Below, in pieces: positions 13,870 through 21,778 of a stretch of DNA of 22,374 bases. The notes below the pieces were generated by a model. It did no database searches. It was not told where the DNA came from and saw only the letters and a list, made by a program, of their open reading frames with translations. This DNA is from DATCMA01 sp036563645 (GTDB lineage Bacteria; Actinomycetota; Actinomycetes; Mycobacteriales; Micromonosporaceae): assembly GCA_036563645.1 (NCBI GenBank), contig DATCMA010000060.1, positions 1-22,374 of the forward strand, given 5' to 3'. The first letter of the stretch is position 1; every line of letters begins with the position of its first letter. Both the position numbers and the translations under genes were made by a program.

Positions 13870-14883
13870 GTGACGGAGCAGACATGGCCGTGGCCGGAGG
13901 GAGCGGCGACGGGAATCGGCTCGCTCCCGGGAACCGACATCGCGGAAGCGCAGCGGATCGTCCTGGGGGAGCTGTCGGCCTTTCCTCACCTGCCTGAGCT
14001 GCCCGCTCGCGGTCCTGGCGCCGACCTGATCGGCCGGTCCGCCGCCTTCCTCGTCGAGTTGCCTGTCGAGCTGTACGCCGGCGAGTGGCAGGTGGCCAGC
14101 CGACCCGGGCGCGACCTGCGGCGCGCGTGGGACCTCCGCGAGCGCGATCTCGACCAGCTCACCGAGCAGGCCGACGGCTACGAGGGCCCGCTCAAGATTC
14201 AATCCGCGGGGCCGTGGACGCTCGCCGCCGGTCTCAACCTCCGCATCGGCGGGCGGATCCTGCGCGATGCCGGCGCCGTCCGTGACGTGACCGAATCCCT
14301 CGCCGAAGGGCTCCGCGCCCACGTCGCGGATGTCGCCCGCCGGGTGCCGGGGGCGCGCGTGGTGCTCCAGCTCGACGAGCCGTCCCTCCCGGCGGTGATG
14401 GCGGGGCGGGTGCCGACCGAAAGCGGGTTGTACACCTACCCGGCGGTGGAGGAGAGCGTCGCTACCGAGGCGCTGCGCAGGGTGATCGAGACCGTCGGGG
14501 TGCCGGTCGTCGTGCACTGCTGCGCGCCGGATGTCCCGGTTGGGCTGATCCACTCCGCCGGGGCGACCGCCGTTTCCCTCGATCTCGACCTCGTTCGCGA
14601 CCTGGATCCGCTGGGGGAGGCGCTCGACGCCGGGCTTGGCCTCTTCGCCGGTGCCGCGCCCGCGTTGCCGCCCGCGCAGGGGCGGGCGCCGTCGTCGGCG
14701 GAGGTCGCTGACCGGGTCCGCCGACTGTGGAAGCAGCTCGCGTTCCCCGCGCGGCGCTTGCCCCGTCAGGTGGTGATCACGCCGGCCTGCGGGCTGGCCC
14801 ACGCCTCTGACAGCTACGTCCGCGCCGTCCTCGCCGCGTGCCGGGACGCGGGGCGTCGCTTGTTCGAGGCGGATGAGCTGTAG
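13870..14883 (+). CDS. MetE-like (cobalamin-independent methionine synthase C-terminal fold) protein
   Basis: A 337-residue single TIM barrel of the UROD/MetE superfamily, about the size of the MetE catalytic half and lacking the N-terminal half of true MetE. Zinc-ligand candidates line up with MetE: His216 and Cys218 in VVVHCCAPD, and Cys307 in ITPACGLA. LQLDEPSLP (166-174) matches the conserved substrate-site segment. Databases usually label this group methionine synthase, but methyl transfer from folate to homocysteine is unproven. The short form may use another methyl donor or thiol acceptor. Start GTG 13870 gives MTEQTWPWPEGAATGIGSLPG, where TGIGSLPG is the usual beginning of the barrel. 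It sits between the DUF3800-like insertion and the small membrane-protein gene and ligA. Confidence 0.85.
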   Translation: MTEQTWPWPEGAATGIGSLPGTDIAEAQRIVLGELSAFPHLPELPARGPGADLIGRSAAFLVELPVELYAGEWQVASRPGRDLRRAWDLRERDLDQLTEQADGYEGPLKIQSAGPWTLAAGLNLRIGGRILRDAGAVRDVTESLAEGLRAHVADVARRVPGARVVLQLDEPSLPAVMAGRVPTESGLYTYPAVEESVATEALRRVIETVGVPVVVHCCAPDVPVGLIHSAGATAVSLDLDLVRDLDPLGEALDAGLGLFAGAAPALPPAQGRAPSSAEVADRVRRLWKQLAFPARRLPRQVVITPACGLAHASDSYVRAVLAACRDAGRRLFEADEL

Positions 14884-14919
14884 CGTCGGTTTCCCGACCG
14901 CAGCCCCGAGCGCTCCGGA

Positions 14920-14925
14920 TAGCCT
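14920..14925 (+). promoter_or_regulatory. -10 box of a leaderless promoter
   Basis: TAGCCT (TANNNT) ends seven bases before ATG 14933, the second of two adjacent ATGs, the usual distance from box to transcription start. No Shine-Dalgarno precedes either ATG. Confidence 0.45.
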
Positions 14926-14932
14926 CGCGATG

Positions 14933-15136
14933 ATGAGCCAGCCACGCGAGGCCCCGCCGCGGGGCACGATCTATCGCCGGATCGGGCCCGCGCGTCCCTG
15001 GCGGCGGTGGTTTCCCCCGGGGTCGCGCCGCGCGCGGTACCTGCGCGTCGTCCTCGCGGGGGTCGCGGTCCTGGCGCTCATCGTCGTCCTGTGGTGCGCG
15101 GGCGTGGCGGTGTTTCGATTGGTCCAGGGCGGCTGA
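14933..15136 (+). CDS. Small single-pass membrane protein
   Basis: A 67-residue protein of unknown function. The N-terminal half is basic and Pro/Arg-rich (PPRGTIYRRIGPARPWRRWFPPGSRRARY). A single hydrophobic helix follows (about 40-62, VVLAGVAVLALIVVLWCAGVAVF), with a three-residue tail after it. The positive-inside rule puts the basic half in the cytoplasm. The frame is open back to ATG 14873 within the MetE-like gene; the tandem ATGs at 14930 and 14933 are better starts, and the TAGCCT box favours 14933 as a leaderless start. Coding is supported by the strongly non-random hydrophobic segment, but no family is recognised. ligA starts 92 bases downstream. Confidence 0.6.
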   Translation: MSQPREAPPRGTIYRRIGPARPWRRWFPPGSRRARYLRVVLAGVAVLALIVVLWCAGVAVFRLVQGG

Positions 15137-15228
15137 GGTGACGTGACGCGCCGGTGGGCGTACCGGTCGTGAGATTGTCGGTCGGGCCAGCTACCGTGCG
15201 GGAGAAACCCGAAAAACGGAGGCGTTTG

Positions 15229-17352
15229 GTGTCTGAGGAAGCCGTTCCCCAGCAGGTTACGGCCGAGCAGGAGGCGCGCGCCGGCGCGGAGCCGCCCCCC
15301 GAGGCGCGGGAGCGGCACGCGGTGCTGGCCGAGCAGATCGACCATCACCAGTTCCGCTACTTCGTGCTCGACTCGCCGGAGATCTCCGACGCCGAGTACG
15401 ACGCGCTCATGCGTGAGCTGGTCGCGCTGGAGGAGCAGTTCCCGGCCCTGCGTACTCCGGATTCGCCGAGCCAGCGCGTGGGGTACGCGTACGCGGCGCA
15501 GTTCGCTCCCGTGCCCCACGCGGAGCGGATGATGAGCCTCGACAACGTCTTCGACGACGCGGAGCTCGCCGCGTGGCTCGACCGGGTGGAGCGGGACGCC
15601 GGTGGGCCCGTCAGCTACCTGTGCGAACTCAAGGTCGATGGGCTGGCGGTCAACCTCACCTACGAGCACGGGCGTCTGATGCGCGCCGCCACGCGCGGCG
15701 ATGGCCGCATCGGCGAAGACATCACGCCGAATATCCGGACGATTCGCCAGATCCCCGAGCGCCTGAGCGGGGACGACGTGCCCGAGTTCGTCGAGGTCCG
15801 TGGCGAGATCTACTTCCCGGTCGAGGCGTTCGACGAGCTCAACGCGTCGCTGGTGGCGCAGGGCAAGGCGCCCTTCGCCAACCCGCGGAACGCCGCCGCC
15901 GGGTCACTGCGGCAGAAGGATCCGCGCATCACCGCGAGCCGACCACTGCGCATGGTGGTGCACGGGTTTGGGGCACGTCGGGGCTTCGAGCCGGCGCGGC
16001 AGTCTGCGGCGTACGAGGCGATGGCGCGCTGGGGTTTGCCGGTCAGCCAGCGGTGGCGCGTCGTCGCGGATCGCGATGGGGTGCGGGAGTTCATCGCCTA
16101 CTACGCCGAGCACCGCCACTCCGTCGAGCACGAGATCGACGGTGTTGTGATCAAAGTGGACGAGGTGTCCGTGCAGCGGCGGCTCGGCGCGACGAGCCGG
16201 GCGCCTCGGTGGGCGGTGGCCTACAAGTTCCCGCCCGAGGAAGTCAACACGAAGCTGCTGGACATCCGGGTCAACGTCGGGCGGACGGGGCGGGTCACGC
16301 CGTACGCCGTCCTGGAGCCGGTGCGGGTCGCGGGGTCCACGGTGGGCTTCGCCACCCTGCACAACGCGGGGGAGATCGCCCGCAAGGGGGTGCTCATTGG
16401 CGACACGGTCGTCGTCCGTAAGGCTGGCGATGTCATCCCCGAGGTGGTGAGTCCGGTCGTCTCGCTGCGCGACGGCTCGGAACGACCGTTCGTCATGCCG
16501 ACGCACTGCCCGGAATGCGGCACCGAGCTGCGCTACGAAAAGGAAGGGGACGCGGATATCCGCTGCCCCAATATCGACTGTCCGGCGCAGCTCGCGCGGA
16601 AGCTGGAATACATCGCCAGCCGGGGGGTGCTCGATATCGAGGCGCTGGGTGAGCGCGCGGCGGTGGCGCTCGTCGAGTCACACGCGGTGACCAGCCCGGC
16701 CGACCTCTTCGATCTCGATACGGAACGCCTCAGCCGGGTCGACTTCTTCCGCAACCAGGACGGCAGCCTGAGCGCGAACGCGCACACCTTGTTGCAGCAC
16801 CTGGAGGCCGCCAAGCAGCGTCCCCTGTGGCGAATCATCGTCGCGTTTTCGATTCGGCACGTTGGGCCGGTCGCGGCGCAGGCCCTCGCGCGGCATTTCC
16901 GGTCGGTCGACGCGATCGCCTCCGCGAGCGTCGAGGAGCTGACCGCGGTGGAGGGGGTGGGTCCCACCATCGCGAAAGCGGTGGCCGACTGGTTCGCCAC
17001 GCCCCACGCGGTCGAGATCGTCAACCGGTGGCGTGCGGCGGGCGTCCGGATGGCGGAGGACGAGGCCGACGAGGGGCCGCGGCTGCTGGAGGGCGTCACG
17101 GTGGTCATCACCGGTTCGCTGAGCCGCTACTCTCGCGATGAGGCGACCGAAGCGGTGCAGTCGCGGGGTGGAAAAGTCACCGGCTCGGTATCGAAGAAGA
17201 CGAGTTTCGTGGTGGTCGGTGAGAATCCTGGATCGAAATACGACAAGGCTCTGTCGTTGAGAATCCCCATTCTCGACGAGTCTGGATTTGAGACGTTGCT
17301 GACCCAAGGGCCGGAGGCGGCCAGTAAAGTGGCGCACAGCGGCGAGGCCTAG
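15229..17352 (+). CDS. ligA: NAD-dependent DNA ligase LigA
   Basis: A 707-residue essential ligase that seals nicks using NAD. An N-terminal Ia domain with HHQFRYFVLDSPEISDAEYD binds NMN. The adenylation domain carries CELKVDGLAV with nucleophile Lys135. The OB fold follows. A four-cysteine zinc finger (C427, C430, C446, C451; CPECG...CPNIDCPAQ) precedes the helix-hairpin-helix region, and a C-terminal BRCT domain starts near LEGVTVVITGSLSRYSRDEA. GTG 15229 is chosen because GGAGG lies six bases upstream; an in-frame GTG at 15154 would add 25 unconserved residues. Even so, about 25 acidic, Ala/Glu-rich residues precede domain Ia, as often seen in Actinomycetota. The last 40 codons use more AT-rich codons than the rest. 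Confidence 0.96.
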   Translation: MSEEAVPQQVTAEQEARAGAEPPPEARERHAVLAEQIDHHQFRYFVLDSPEISDAEYDALMRELVALEEQFPALRTPDSPSQRVGYAYAAQFAPVPHAERMMSLDNVFDDAELAAWLDRVERDAGGPVSYLCELKVDGLAVNLTYEHGRLMRAATRGDGRIGEDITPNIRTIRQIPERLSGDDVPEFVEVRGEIYFPVEAFDELNASLVAQGKAPFANPRNAAAGSLRQKDPRITASRPLRMVVHGFGARRGFEPARQSAAYEAMARWGLPVSQRWRVVADRDGVREFIAYYAEHRHSVEHEIDGVVIKVDEVSVQRRLGATSRAPRWAVAYKFPPEEVNTKLLDIRVNVGRTGRVTPYAVLEPVRVAGSTVGFATLHNAGEIARKGVLIGDTVVVRKAGDVIPEVVSPVVSLRDGSERPFVMPTHCPECGTELRYEKEGDADIRCPNIDCPAQLARKLEYIASRGVLDIEALGERAAVALVESHAVTSPADLFDLDTERLSRVDFFRNQDGSLSANAHTLLQHLEAAKQRPLWRIIVAFSIRHVGPVAAQALARHFRSVDAIASASVEELTAVEGVGPTIAKAVADWFATPHAVEIVNRWRAAGVRMAEDEADEGPRLLEGVTVVITGSLSRYSRDEATEAVQSRGGKVTGSVSKKTSFVVVGENPGSKYDKALSLRIPILDESGFETLLTQGPEAASKVAHSGEA

Positions 17353-17538
17353 TCCACGATGATGAGCTGCGATGTGAATATGAGTTCAAGTAAGTAAATA
17401 CATCGCTCATATCAAGTTTGTCACGATAACGTCCCATTAGTGTCTCTGGCCTCCCGCGTCATAACGTCGAAAGAGTTTGATGAAGCGGTTACGGGCACGG
17501 CGATACCTTGCGCCATCCGATACGTACCGGGAGAGCAC
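17353..17538. other. AT-richer intergenic region upstream of the GGDEF-EAL gene
   Basis: The frame of the following gene is open from GTG 17440. However, bases 17440-17538 use many codons rare in this genome (ATA twice, AAA, TTT, GTT, CCT, CGA, GTA, GGA), so I treat them as leader. TAACGT (17427-17432) ends seven bases before GTG 17440 and TACGTA lies near 17521. These are promoter candidates only. Confidence 0.35.
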
Positions 17539-19635
17539 ATGGAGGCCGCTGGGACGCGGAACTCCGTCCCTTCCAGCTGGGCGGTGACGGTCCTCGGAAT
17601 CGTCTGGACCGGATGCGCGATCGCGGTTTCCGCCGCGGCGCTGGCATCGTTACCCAGCGTTCTGCCCGAGCTGCCCCTCGCCTTCTGGGTGATGACGACG
17701 CTGGCGCTCGTCTGCGACGCCCAGCCCTTCACGTCCCCGCGGCGGGGGCAGTCCGCATTGGTCCTTCCCTCGATCTGCTTTACCTTCGCGATCCTGCTCG
17801 CGTGGGGAGTGGGGCCCGCGATCGCCGTCCAGACGGTGTGTGTGGCGGTCGCCGCGCGGCGGATGCGACTCAGTCGCGATCAGACGGTGCGCCTCATCGC
17901 CCCCTACCTCCTCGCCCTCGCTGCCGCCGCCGCGGTGATCTGGTTCCTCGGGAGTCCTCTTCTCGGTAGCCCGACCATCAGGTGGGACTCCCTCGCGTGG
18001 ACCGACGTCGCCGTCATGACCATGGCGGCCGGCGTGTGGATCCTGGTCCGGCAGGTCGTCATCGCGACACTCGACGTCGGACTCCGCTTCGGGGGCCGCC
18101 CGTGGGTCGTCGTCCCGTTCGGGGTGGGCTTCGAGCTGTTCGTCACCGGCGGCTTGCTCCTCCTCGGGCCGGTGCTCGTCACCGCGGCTCACGCCAGCCC
18201 CACCCTGCTTCCCCTGGTCCTCGTCCCGCTGTACGCGGCGCACCAAGTCGCGCGGCTCTCCGCCGACCAGGAACAGCTCGCGCGTATCGATCCCCTCACC
18301 GGGCTGGCCAACCGCAAGGCGCTGCTCGCGGAGGTCGCCGACCAGGTGCCGGCGCACGCCGCGGCGGCGGCCACGGGCACCGGTCCTCGGAATCTCGCGC
18401 TGCTCGTCCTCGACCTCGACCGCTTCAAGCACGTCAACGACGCCCTCGGCCACGCCGTTGGCGATCGGTTGCTCATTGAGGTGGGCAAGCGGCTCCTCGC
18501 GACACGGCGACCCGGCGATGTCGTAGCCCGACTCGGCGGAGACGAATTCGCGATCTTGGCTACCCGGTTGGCCACCGCTGAGGAGGCGGAGGCGGTGGCG
18601 GAGCGGGTCGTGGCCGCCCTCGCCGAACCGGTGACGATCGACGGCCTTCCGCTGGATGTCAGCGCCTCCATCGGTATCGCCCTCTATCCCGATCACGGCG
18701 ACGATTTCGCGACGCTGCTGCGGAACGCCGACATCGCGATGTATGAGGCGAAACGGCGTGGCGACGCCTTCGCCCGCTACGCCCCCGAGGCGGATCACCA
18801 TTCGCGGGAACGGCTGCGCCTGCTCGCGGACCTGCGGCGGGCGCTCGACCCCAGCGCGCCATCCCGCGACGTCGACGGGGTGGGCGACATCACGATGTAC
18901 TACCAGCCGCAGGTGAGCATGGAGACCGGGGAGGTGGTGGGCGTCGAGGCGCTCCTGCGCTGGCACCACCCGGAGCACGGCCTGGTCGACCCAGAGGAGC
19001 TGATCCGCATCGCCGAGCAGAGCGCGGTGATGCGGTTGCTCACCTTCCGGGTGATCGACGACGTGGTGGAGCAGCTCGCCAAGTGGGCGGCGGCCGGCAT
19101 CCACCTGCGCGCGGCGGTCAACGTGAGCGTGCGCGACCTGCATACGGGGGAGATCGTCGACCGGGTCGCCGATCGGCTCGCCCGCTACGCTGTCCCCCCG
19201 CACCAGCTCCAGCTCGAAATCACCGAAGGCGCGCTGATGGCGGATCCCCATCGGGTGCTCGCCACGATCGCCCGGCTGGACCGTATCGGTGTCAAGATCG
19301 CGTTGGATGACTTCGGCACGGGCTACTCGTCGATGCAGCACCTGCGCCGACTGCCGCTGGCTGAGGTCAAGGTGGACCGGTCGTTCGTCCTCGGCATGAC
19401 CCTCGACAGCGACGACGCCGCCATCGTCCGTTCGATCATCGACCTGTCACGAGCGCTGGGGCTGCGGGTCGTCGCCGAAGGCGTCGAGGACGAGCGCACG
19501 TGGCGCCTGCTGCACGCCGCCGGATGCCACGTCGCCCAGGGCTGGTTCTACGCCCGACCGATGCCGGCCGACGAGCTCGTCGCCTGGCTCGCGCGGTACC
19601 GTCCCTTGCGCCCCGGGCCACCGGTGCCCGCGTGA
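17539..19635 (+). CDS. Membrane-bound GGDEF-EAL protein (cyclic di-GMP turnover)
   Basis: A 698-residue protein. About seven N-terminal membrane helices (to about residue 240) form a sensor of no named family I can fix. A GGDEF diguanylate cyclase domain follows, with DPLTGLANR, the intact active site RLGGDEF (GGDEF at 333-337), and an RPGD product-inhibition I-site five residues upstream. The EAL phosphodiesterase domain keeps EAL (470-472), NVS, EITEG, DDFGTGYSS and VAEGVED. Both halves therefore look catalytically competent for making and degrading c-di-GMP. Start ATG 17539 has GGGAG five bases upstream, and codon use becomes typical here. The gene stands alone between ligA and gatC with its own hairpin terminator. 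In filamentous actinobacteria c-di-GMP governs development, but its target here is unknown. Confidence 0.93.
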   Translation: MEAAGTRNSVPSSWAVTVLGIVWTGCAIAVSAAALASLPSVLPELPLAFWVMTTLALVCDAQPFTSPRRGQSALVLPSICFTFAILLAWGVGPAIAVQTVCVAVAARRMRLSRDQTVRLIAPYLLALAAAAAVIWFLGSPLLGSPTIRWDSLAWTDVAVMTMAAGVWILVRQVVIATLDVGLRFGGRPWVVVPFGVGFELFVTGGLLLLGPVLVTAAHASPTLLPLVLVPLYAAHQVARLSADQEQLARIDPLTGLANRKALLAEVADQVPAHAAAAATGTGPRNLALLVLDLDRFKHVNDALGHAVGDRLLIEVGKRLLATRRPGDVVARLGGDEFAILATRLATAEEAEAVAERVVAALAEPVTIDGLPLDVSASIGIALYPDHGDDFATLLRNADIAMYEAKRRGDAFARYAPEADHHSRERLRLLADLRRALDPSAPSRDVDGVGDITMYYQPQVSMETGEVVGVEALLRWHHPEHGLVDPEELIRIAEQSAVMRLLTFRVIDDVVEQLAKWAAAGIHLRAAVNVSVRDLHTGEIVDRVADRLARYAVPPHQLQLEITEGALMADPHRVLATIARLDRIGVKIALDDFGTGYSSMQHLRRLPLAEVKVDRSFVLGMTLDSDDAAIVRSIIDLSRALGLRVVAEGVEDERTWRLLHAAGCHVAQGWFYARPMPADELVAWLARYRPLRPGPPVPA

Positions 19636-19645
19636 CCCAGCGACG

Positions 19646-19669
19646 GCCGAGACCCGGACGGGCCTCGGC
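19646..19669 (+). terminator. Hairpin after the GGDEF-EAL gene
   Basis: Arms GCCGAGACCC (19646-19655) and GGGCCTCGGC (19660-19669) pair with one A-C mismatch around a GGAC loop, 10 bases after the stop. There is no T-tract. It separates the gene from the gat operon. Confidence 0.6.
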
Positions 19670-19725
19670 GTGGTGATCCCCCGACGCGCCGGGGAGTCGG
19701 GACACGGAGGCTCGCTGCGGACAAA

Positions 19726-19731
19726 TAGACT
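19726..19731 (+). promoter_or_regulatory. Candidate -10 box for the gat operon
   Basis: TAGACT is a close match to the actinobacterial TANNNT consensus and lies 71 bases before the gatC ATG, which would give a leader of about 65 bases. No clear -35 was seen. Confidence 0.4.
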
Positions 19732-19802
19732 CGCTCGGGTCACCGCGCGCCCTGACGCGCAGGACTCGGATCCACCCACGACCAGTGCACAAGGGGGCAC
19801 CG

Positions 19803-20102
19803 ATGGCCGCCATCTCCCGCGAGGAGGTCGCGCACCTGGCGCGCTTGTCGCGGCTCGCCGTCACGGAGGAGGAGCTCGACACCTTCGCCGGTCAGCTTGA
19901 CGTGATCTTGCAGGCGGTCGCCCGGATCGGCGAAGTGAACACCGCCGACGTCCCGCCCACCTCGCACACGGTGCCGCTGACCAACGTCTTCCGCGACGAC
20001 GTCGTCCGTCCCGGACTGAGCCGGGAGGAGGCCCTCGCCGGCGCACCGGATGCCGAGGACGGGCGGTTCCGCGTCCCCCGGATCCTCGACGAGGAGGTGT
20101 GA
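19803..20102 (+). CDS. gatC: Asp-tRNA(Asn)/Glu-tRNA(Gln) amidotransferase subunit C
   Basis: A 99-residue GatC, the small helical subunit that wraps around GatA and stabilises the GatA-GatB interface. Conserved features are ISREEVAHLARLSRLAVTEEEL at the start, the central LDVILQAVARIGEVNTADVPPTSH, and the C-terminal FRVPRILDEE. ATG 19803 has AAGGGGG five bases upstream; an earlier GTG at 19785 overlaps that site and adds non-family residues. It is the first gene of gatC-gatA-gatB, the usual actinobacterial order. Its presence implies that Gln-tRNA, and possibly Asn-tRNA, is made by the indirect transamidation route. Confidence 0.95.
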   Translation: MAAISREEVAHLARLSRLAVTEEELDTFAGQLDVILQAVARIGEVNTADVPPTSHTVPLTNVFRDDVVRPGLSREEALAGAPDAEDGRFRVPRILDEEV

Positions 20103-20162
20103 CGTGCCAGCGCGAGCAGTCGGCGTGGCGCGCCCCGGAGCCGTGACGGGAAGGGTGAAGGC

Positions 20163-21638
20163 ATGAGCGACCTGATCAGGATGACCGCGGCGCAGCTCGC
20201 GGAGCTCCTCGCCCGCGGCGACGTCTCCGCCGTCGAGGTCACCCAGGCGCATCTCGACCGGATCGCCGCCGTTGACGATCGGGTGCACGCGTTCCTGCAC
20301 GTGGACGCGGACGGCGCGCTCGAGGTGGCGCGCGCGATCGACGCCCGTCGCGCCGCCGGCGAGGAACTCAGCCCGCTGGCCGGGGTTCCGGTCGCGGTGA
20401 AGGACATCTTCGTCACGCGGGGGATGCCCACCACCGCCGCGTCGAAGATCTTGGAGGGCTGGCGTCCGCCGTACGACGCGACCGTCGTGGAGCGGCTGCG
20501 TGCCGCCGGGATGGTGGTGCTCGGCAAGACCAACCTGGACGAGTTCGCGATGGGCTCGTCGACGGAGTTCTCCGCCTACGGCCCGACGCGCAACCCGTGG
20601 GACCTCTCGCGTATCCCCGGTGGCTCCGGTGGTGGCAGCGCAGCGGCGCTCGCGGCGTACGAGGCGCCGCTGGCGCTGGGCACGGACACCGGCGGGTCGA
20701 TTCGCCAGCCGGCCGCGGTCACCGGGACCGTGGGGGTGAAGCCGACCTACGGCGGCGTGTCCCGCTACGGCGTCATCGCCTTCTCCTCGTCGCTCGACAC
20801 CCCGGGCCCCTGCGCGCGTACCGTCGAGGACACCGCGTTGCTGCACGCGGTCATCGGCGGCCACGATCCCCGGGACTCGACGTCGATTCCCGCGCCGGTT
20901 CCGCCCGTGGTCGAGGCGGCGCGTCAGGGAGCCAGCGGTGACCTCACCGGGGTGCGGATCGGCGTCATCACCCAGTTCACGGGGGAGGGGGCCGAGCCCG
21001 GGGTGATGGCCGTCTTCCGCGAGACGATCGAGACGCTGACCAAGCTCGGTGCGGAGATCATCGAGGTCTCCTGCCCGCACTTCGAGTACGCGCTGCCGGC
21101 CTACTACCTCATCGCGCCGAGTGAGTGTTCGTCCAACCTGGCCCGGTACGACGGCGTGCGGTACGGGCTGCGGGTCGGCGACGACGGGACGCGGTCGCTC
21201 GAAGAGGTCATGTCGATCACGCGGGACGCCGGCTTTGGGCCGGAAGTCAAGCGGCGGATCATCATCGGCACCTTCGCCCTGTCCAGTGGCTACTACGACG
21301 CCTACTACGGGCAGGCGCAGAAGATCCGTACGCTGGTCACGCGGGACTTCACCGCCGCGTTCGAGCAGGTCGACGCGCTCATCGCGCCGACGACGCCGTT
21401 CGTGGCGTTCCCGCTCGGCTCACGGACCTCCGACCCGTACCAGATGTACCTGTCCGACCTGTACACCATTCCGGTCAACCTCTACGGCGGCCCGGCGATC
21501 TCAGTGCCGTGCGGGCTGTCGCAAGGGCTGCCGGTTGGCGTGCAGGTGATGGCGCCGGCGATGGCCGACGACCGGGTCTACCGGGTGGGGGCCGCGCTGG
21601 AGTCGGCGGTCGGCACGCTGACGCCGCCGGAGCTGTGA
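20163..21638 (+). CDS. gatA: Asp-tRNA(Asn)/Glu-tRNA(Gln) amidotransferase subunit A
   Basis: A 491-residue GatA, the amidase-signature subunit that releases ammonia from glutamine for transfer to Glu-tRNA(Gln) or Asp-tRNA(Asn). The Ser-cisSer-Lys triad is visible: Lys80 in VAVKDIF, Ser155 in PGGSGGGS, and nucleophile Ser179 in GTDTGGSIRQPA. These are one position later than in the S. aureus enzyme. The conserved YGGVSRYGVIAFSSSLDTPGP and the ITRDAGFGPEVKRRIIIGTFALSSGYYDAYY tail are present. ATG 20163 follows GGAAGGGTGAAGG. The 60-base gap from gatC indicates one operon. Confidence 0.97.
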   Translation: MSDLIRMTAAQLAELLARGDVSAVEVTQAHLDRIAAVDDRVHAFLHVDADGALEVARAIDARRAAGEELSPLAGVPVAVKDIFVTRGMPTTAASKILEGWRPPYDATVVERLRAAGMVVLGKTNLDEFAMGSSTEFSAYGPTRNPWDLSRIPGGSGGGSAAALAAYEAPLALGTDTGGSIRQPAAVTGTVGVKPTYGGVSRYGVIAFSSSLDTPGPCARTVEDTALLHAVIGGHDPRDSTSIPAPVPPVVEAARQGASGDLTGVRIGVITQFTGEGAEPGVMAVFRETIETLTKLGAEIIEVSCPHFEYALPAYYLIAPSECSSNLARYDGVRYGLRVGDDGTRSLEEVMSITRDAGFGPEVKRRIIIGTFALSSGYYDAYYGQAQKIRTLVTRDFTAAFEQVDALIAPTTPFVAFPLGSRTSDPYQMYLSDLYTIPVNLYGGPAISVPCGLSQGLPVGVQVMAPAMADDRVYRVGAALESAVGTLTPPEL

Positions 21639-21736
21639 GCTGGGAAGCTCCGCTGACCGCCGCGGACGGTCACGGGGCTCGTCCCCGCCGGCGCGAGGGC
21701 GATGCCGCGGATCCGCGCCGGAGGGCCACTACGCTG

Positions 21737-21778
21737 ATGAAGTTCCTGTCGGGATGCCGCTGCGACCTGGAGCGTTGA
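21737..21778 (+). CDS. 13-codon upstream ORF overlapping the gatB start
   Basis: ATG 21737 opens a frame encoding MKFLSGCRCDLER whose TGA (21776-21778) overlaps the gatB ATG as TGATG, the standard arrangement for translational coupling. It contains the GGAG Shine-Dalgarno of gatB. TACGCT (21730-21735) just upstream fits a -10 box, but a transcript would then start inside the ORF. No Shine-Dalgarno precedes it. It may be a coupling or leader peptide with two Cys codons, or chance. Confidence 0.25.
   Translation: MKFLSGCRCDLER

Noticed and set aside
14873..14932. Longer start (ATG 14873) for the small membrane protein, overlapping the MetE-like gene
   Set aside because: The extra residues are not membrane-protein-like, no ribosome binding site is evident, and a -10 box points to ATG 14933.
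17650..19341. Long minus-strand open frame (563 codons) opposite the GGDEF-EAL gene
   Set aside because: Antisense shadow; its low-complexity charged translation has no domain, while the plus strand carries intact GGDEF and EAL motifs.
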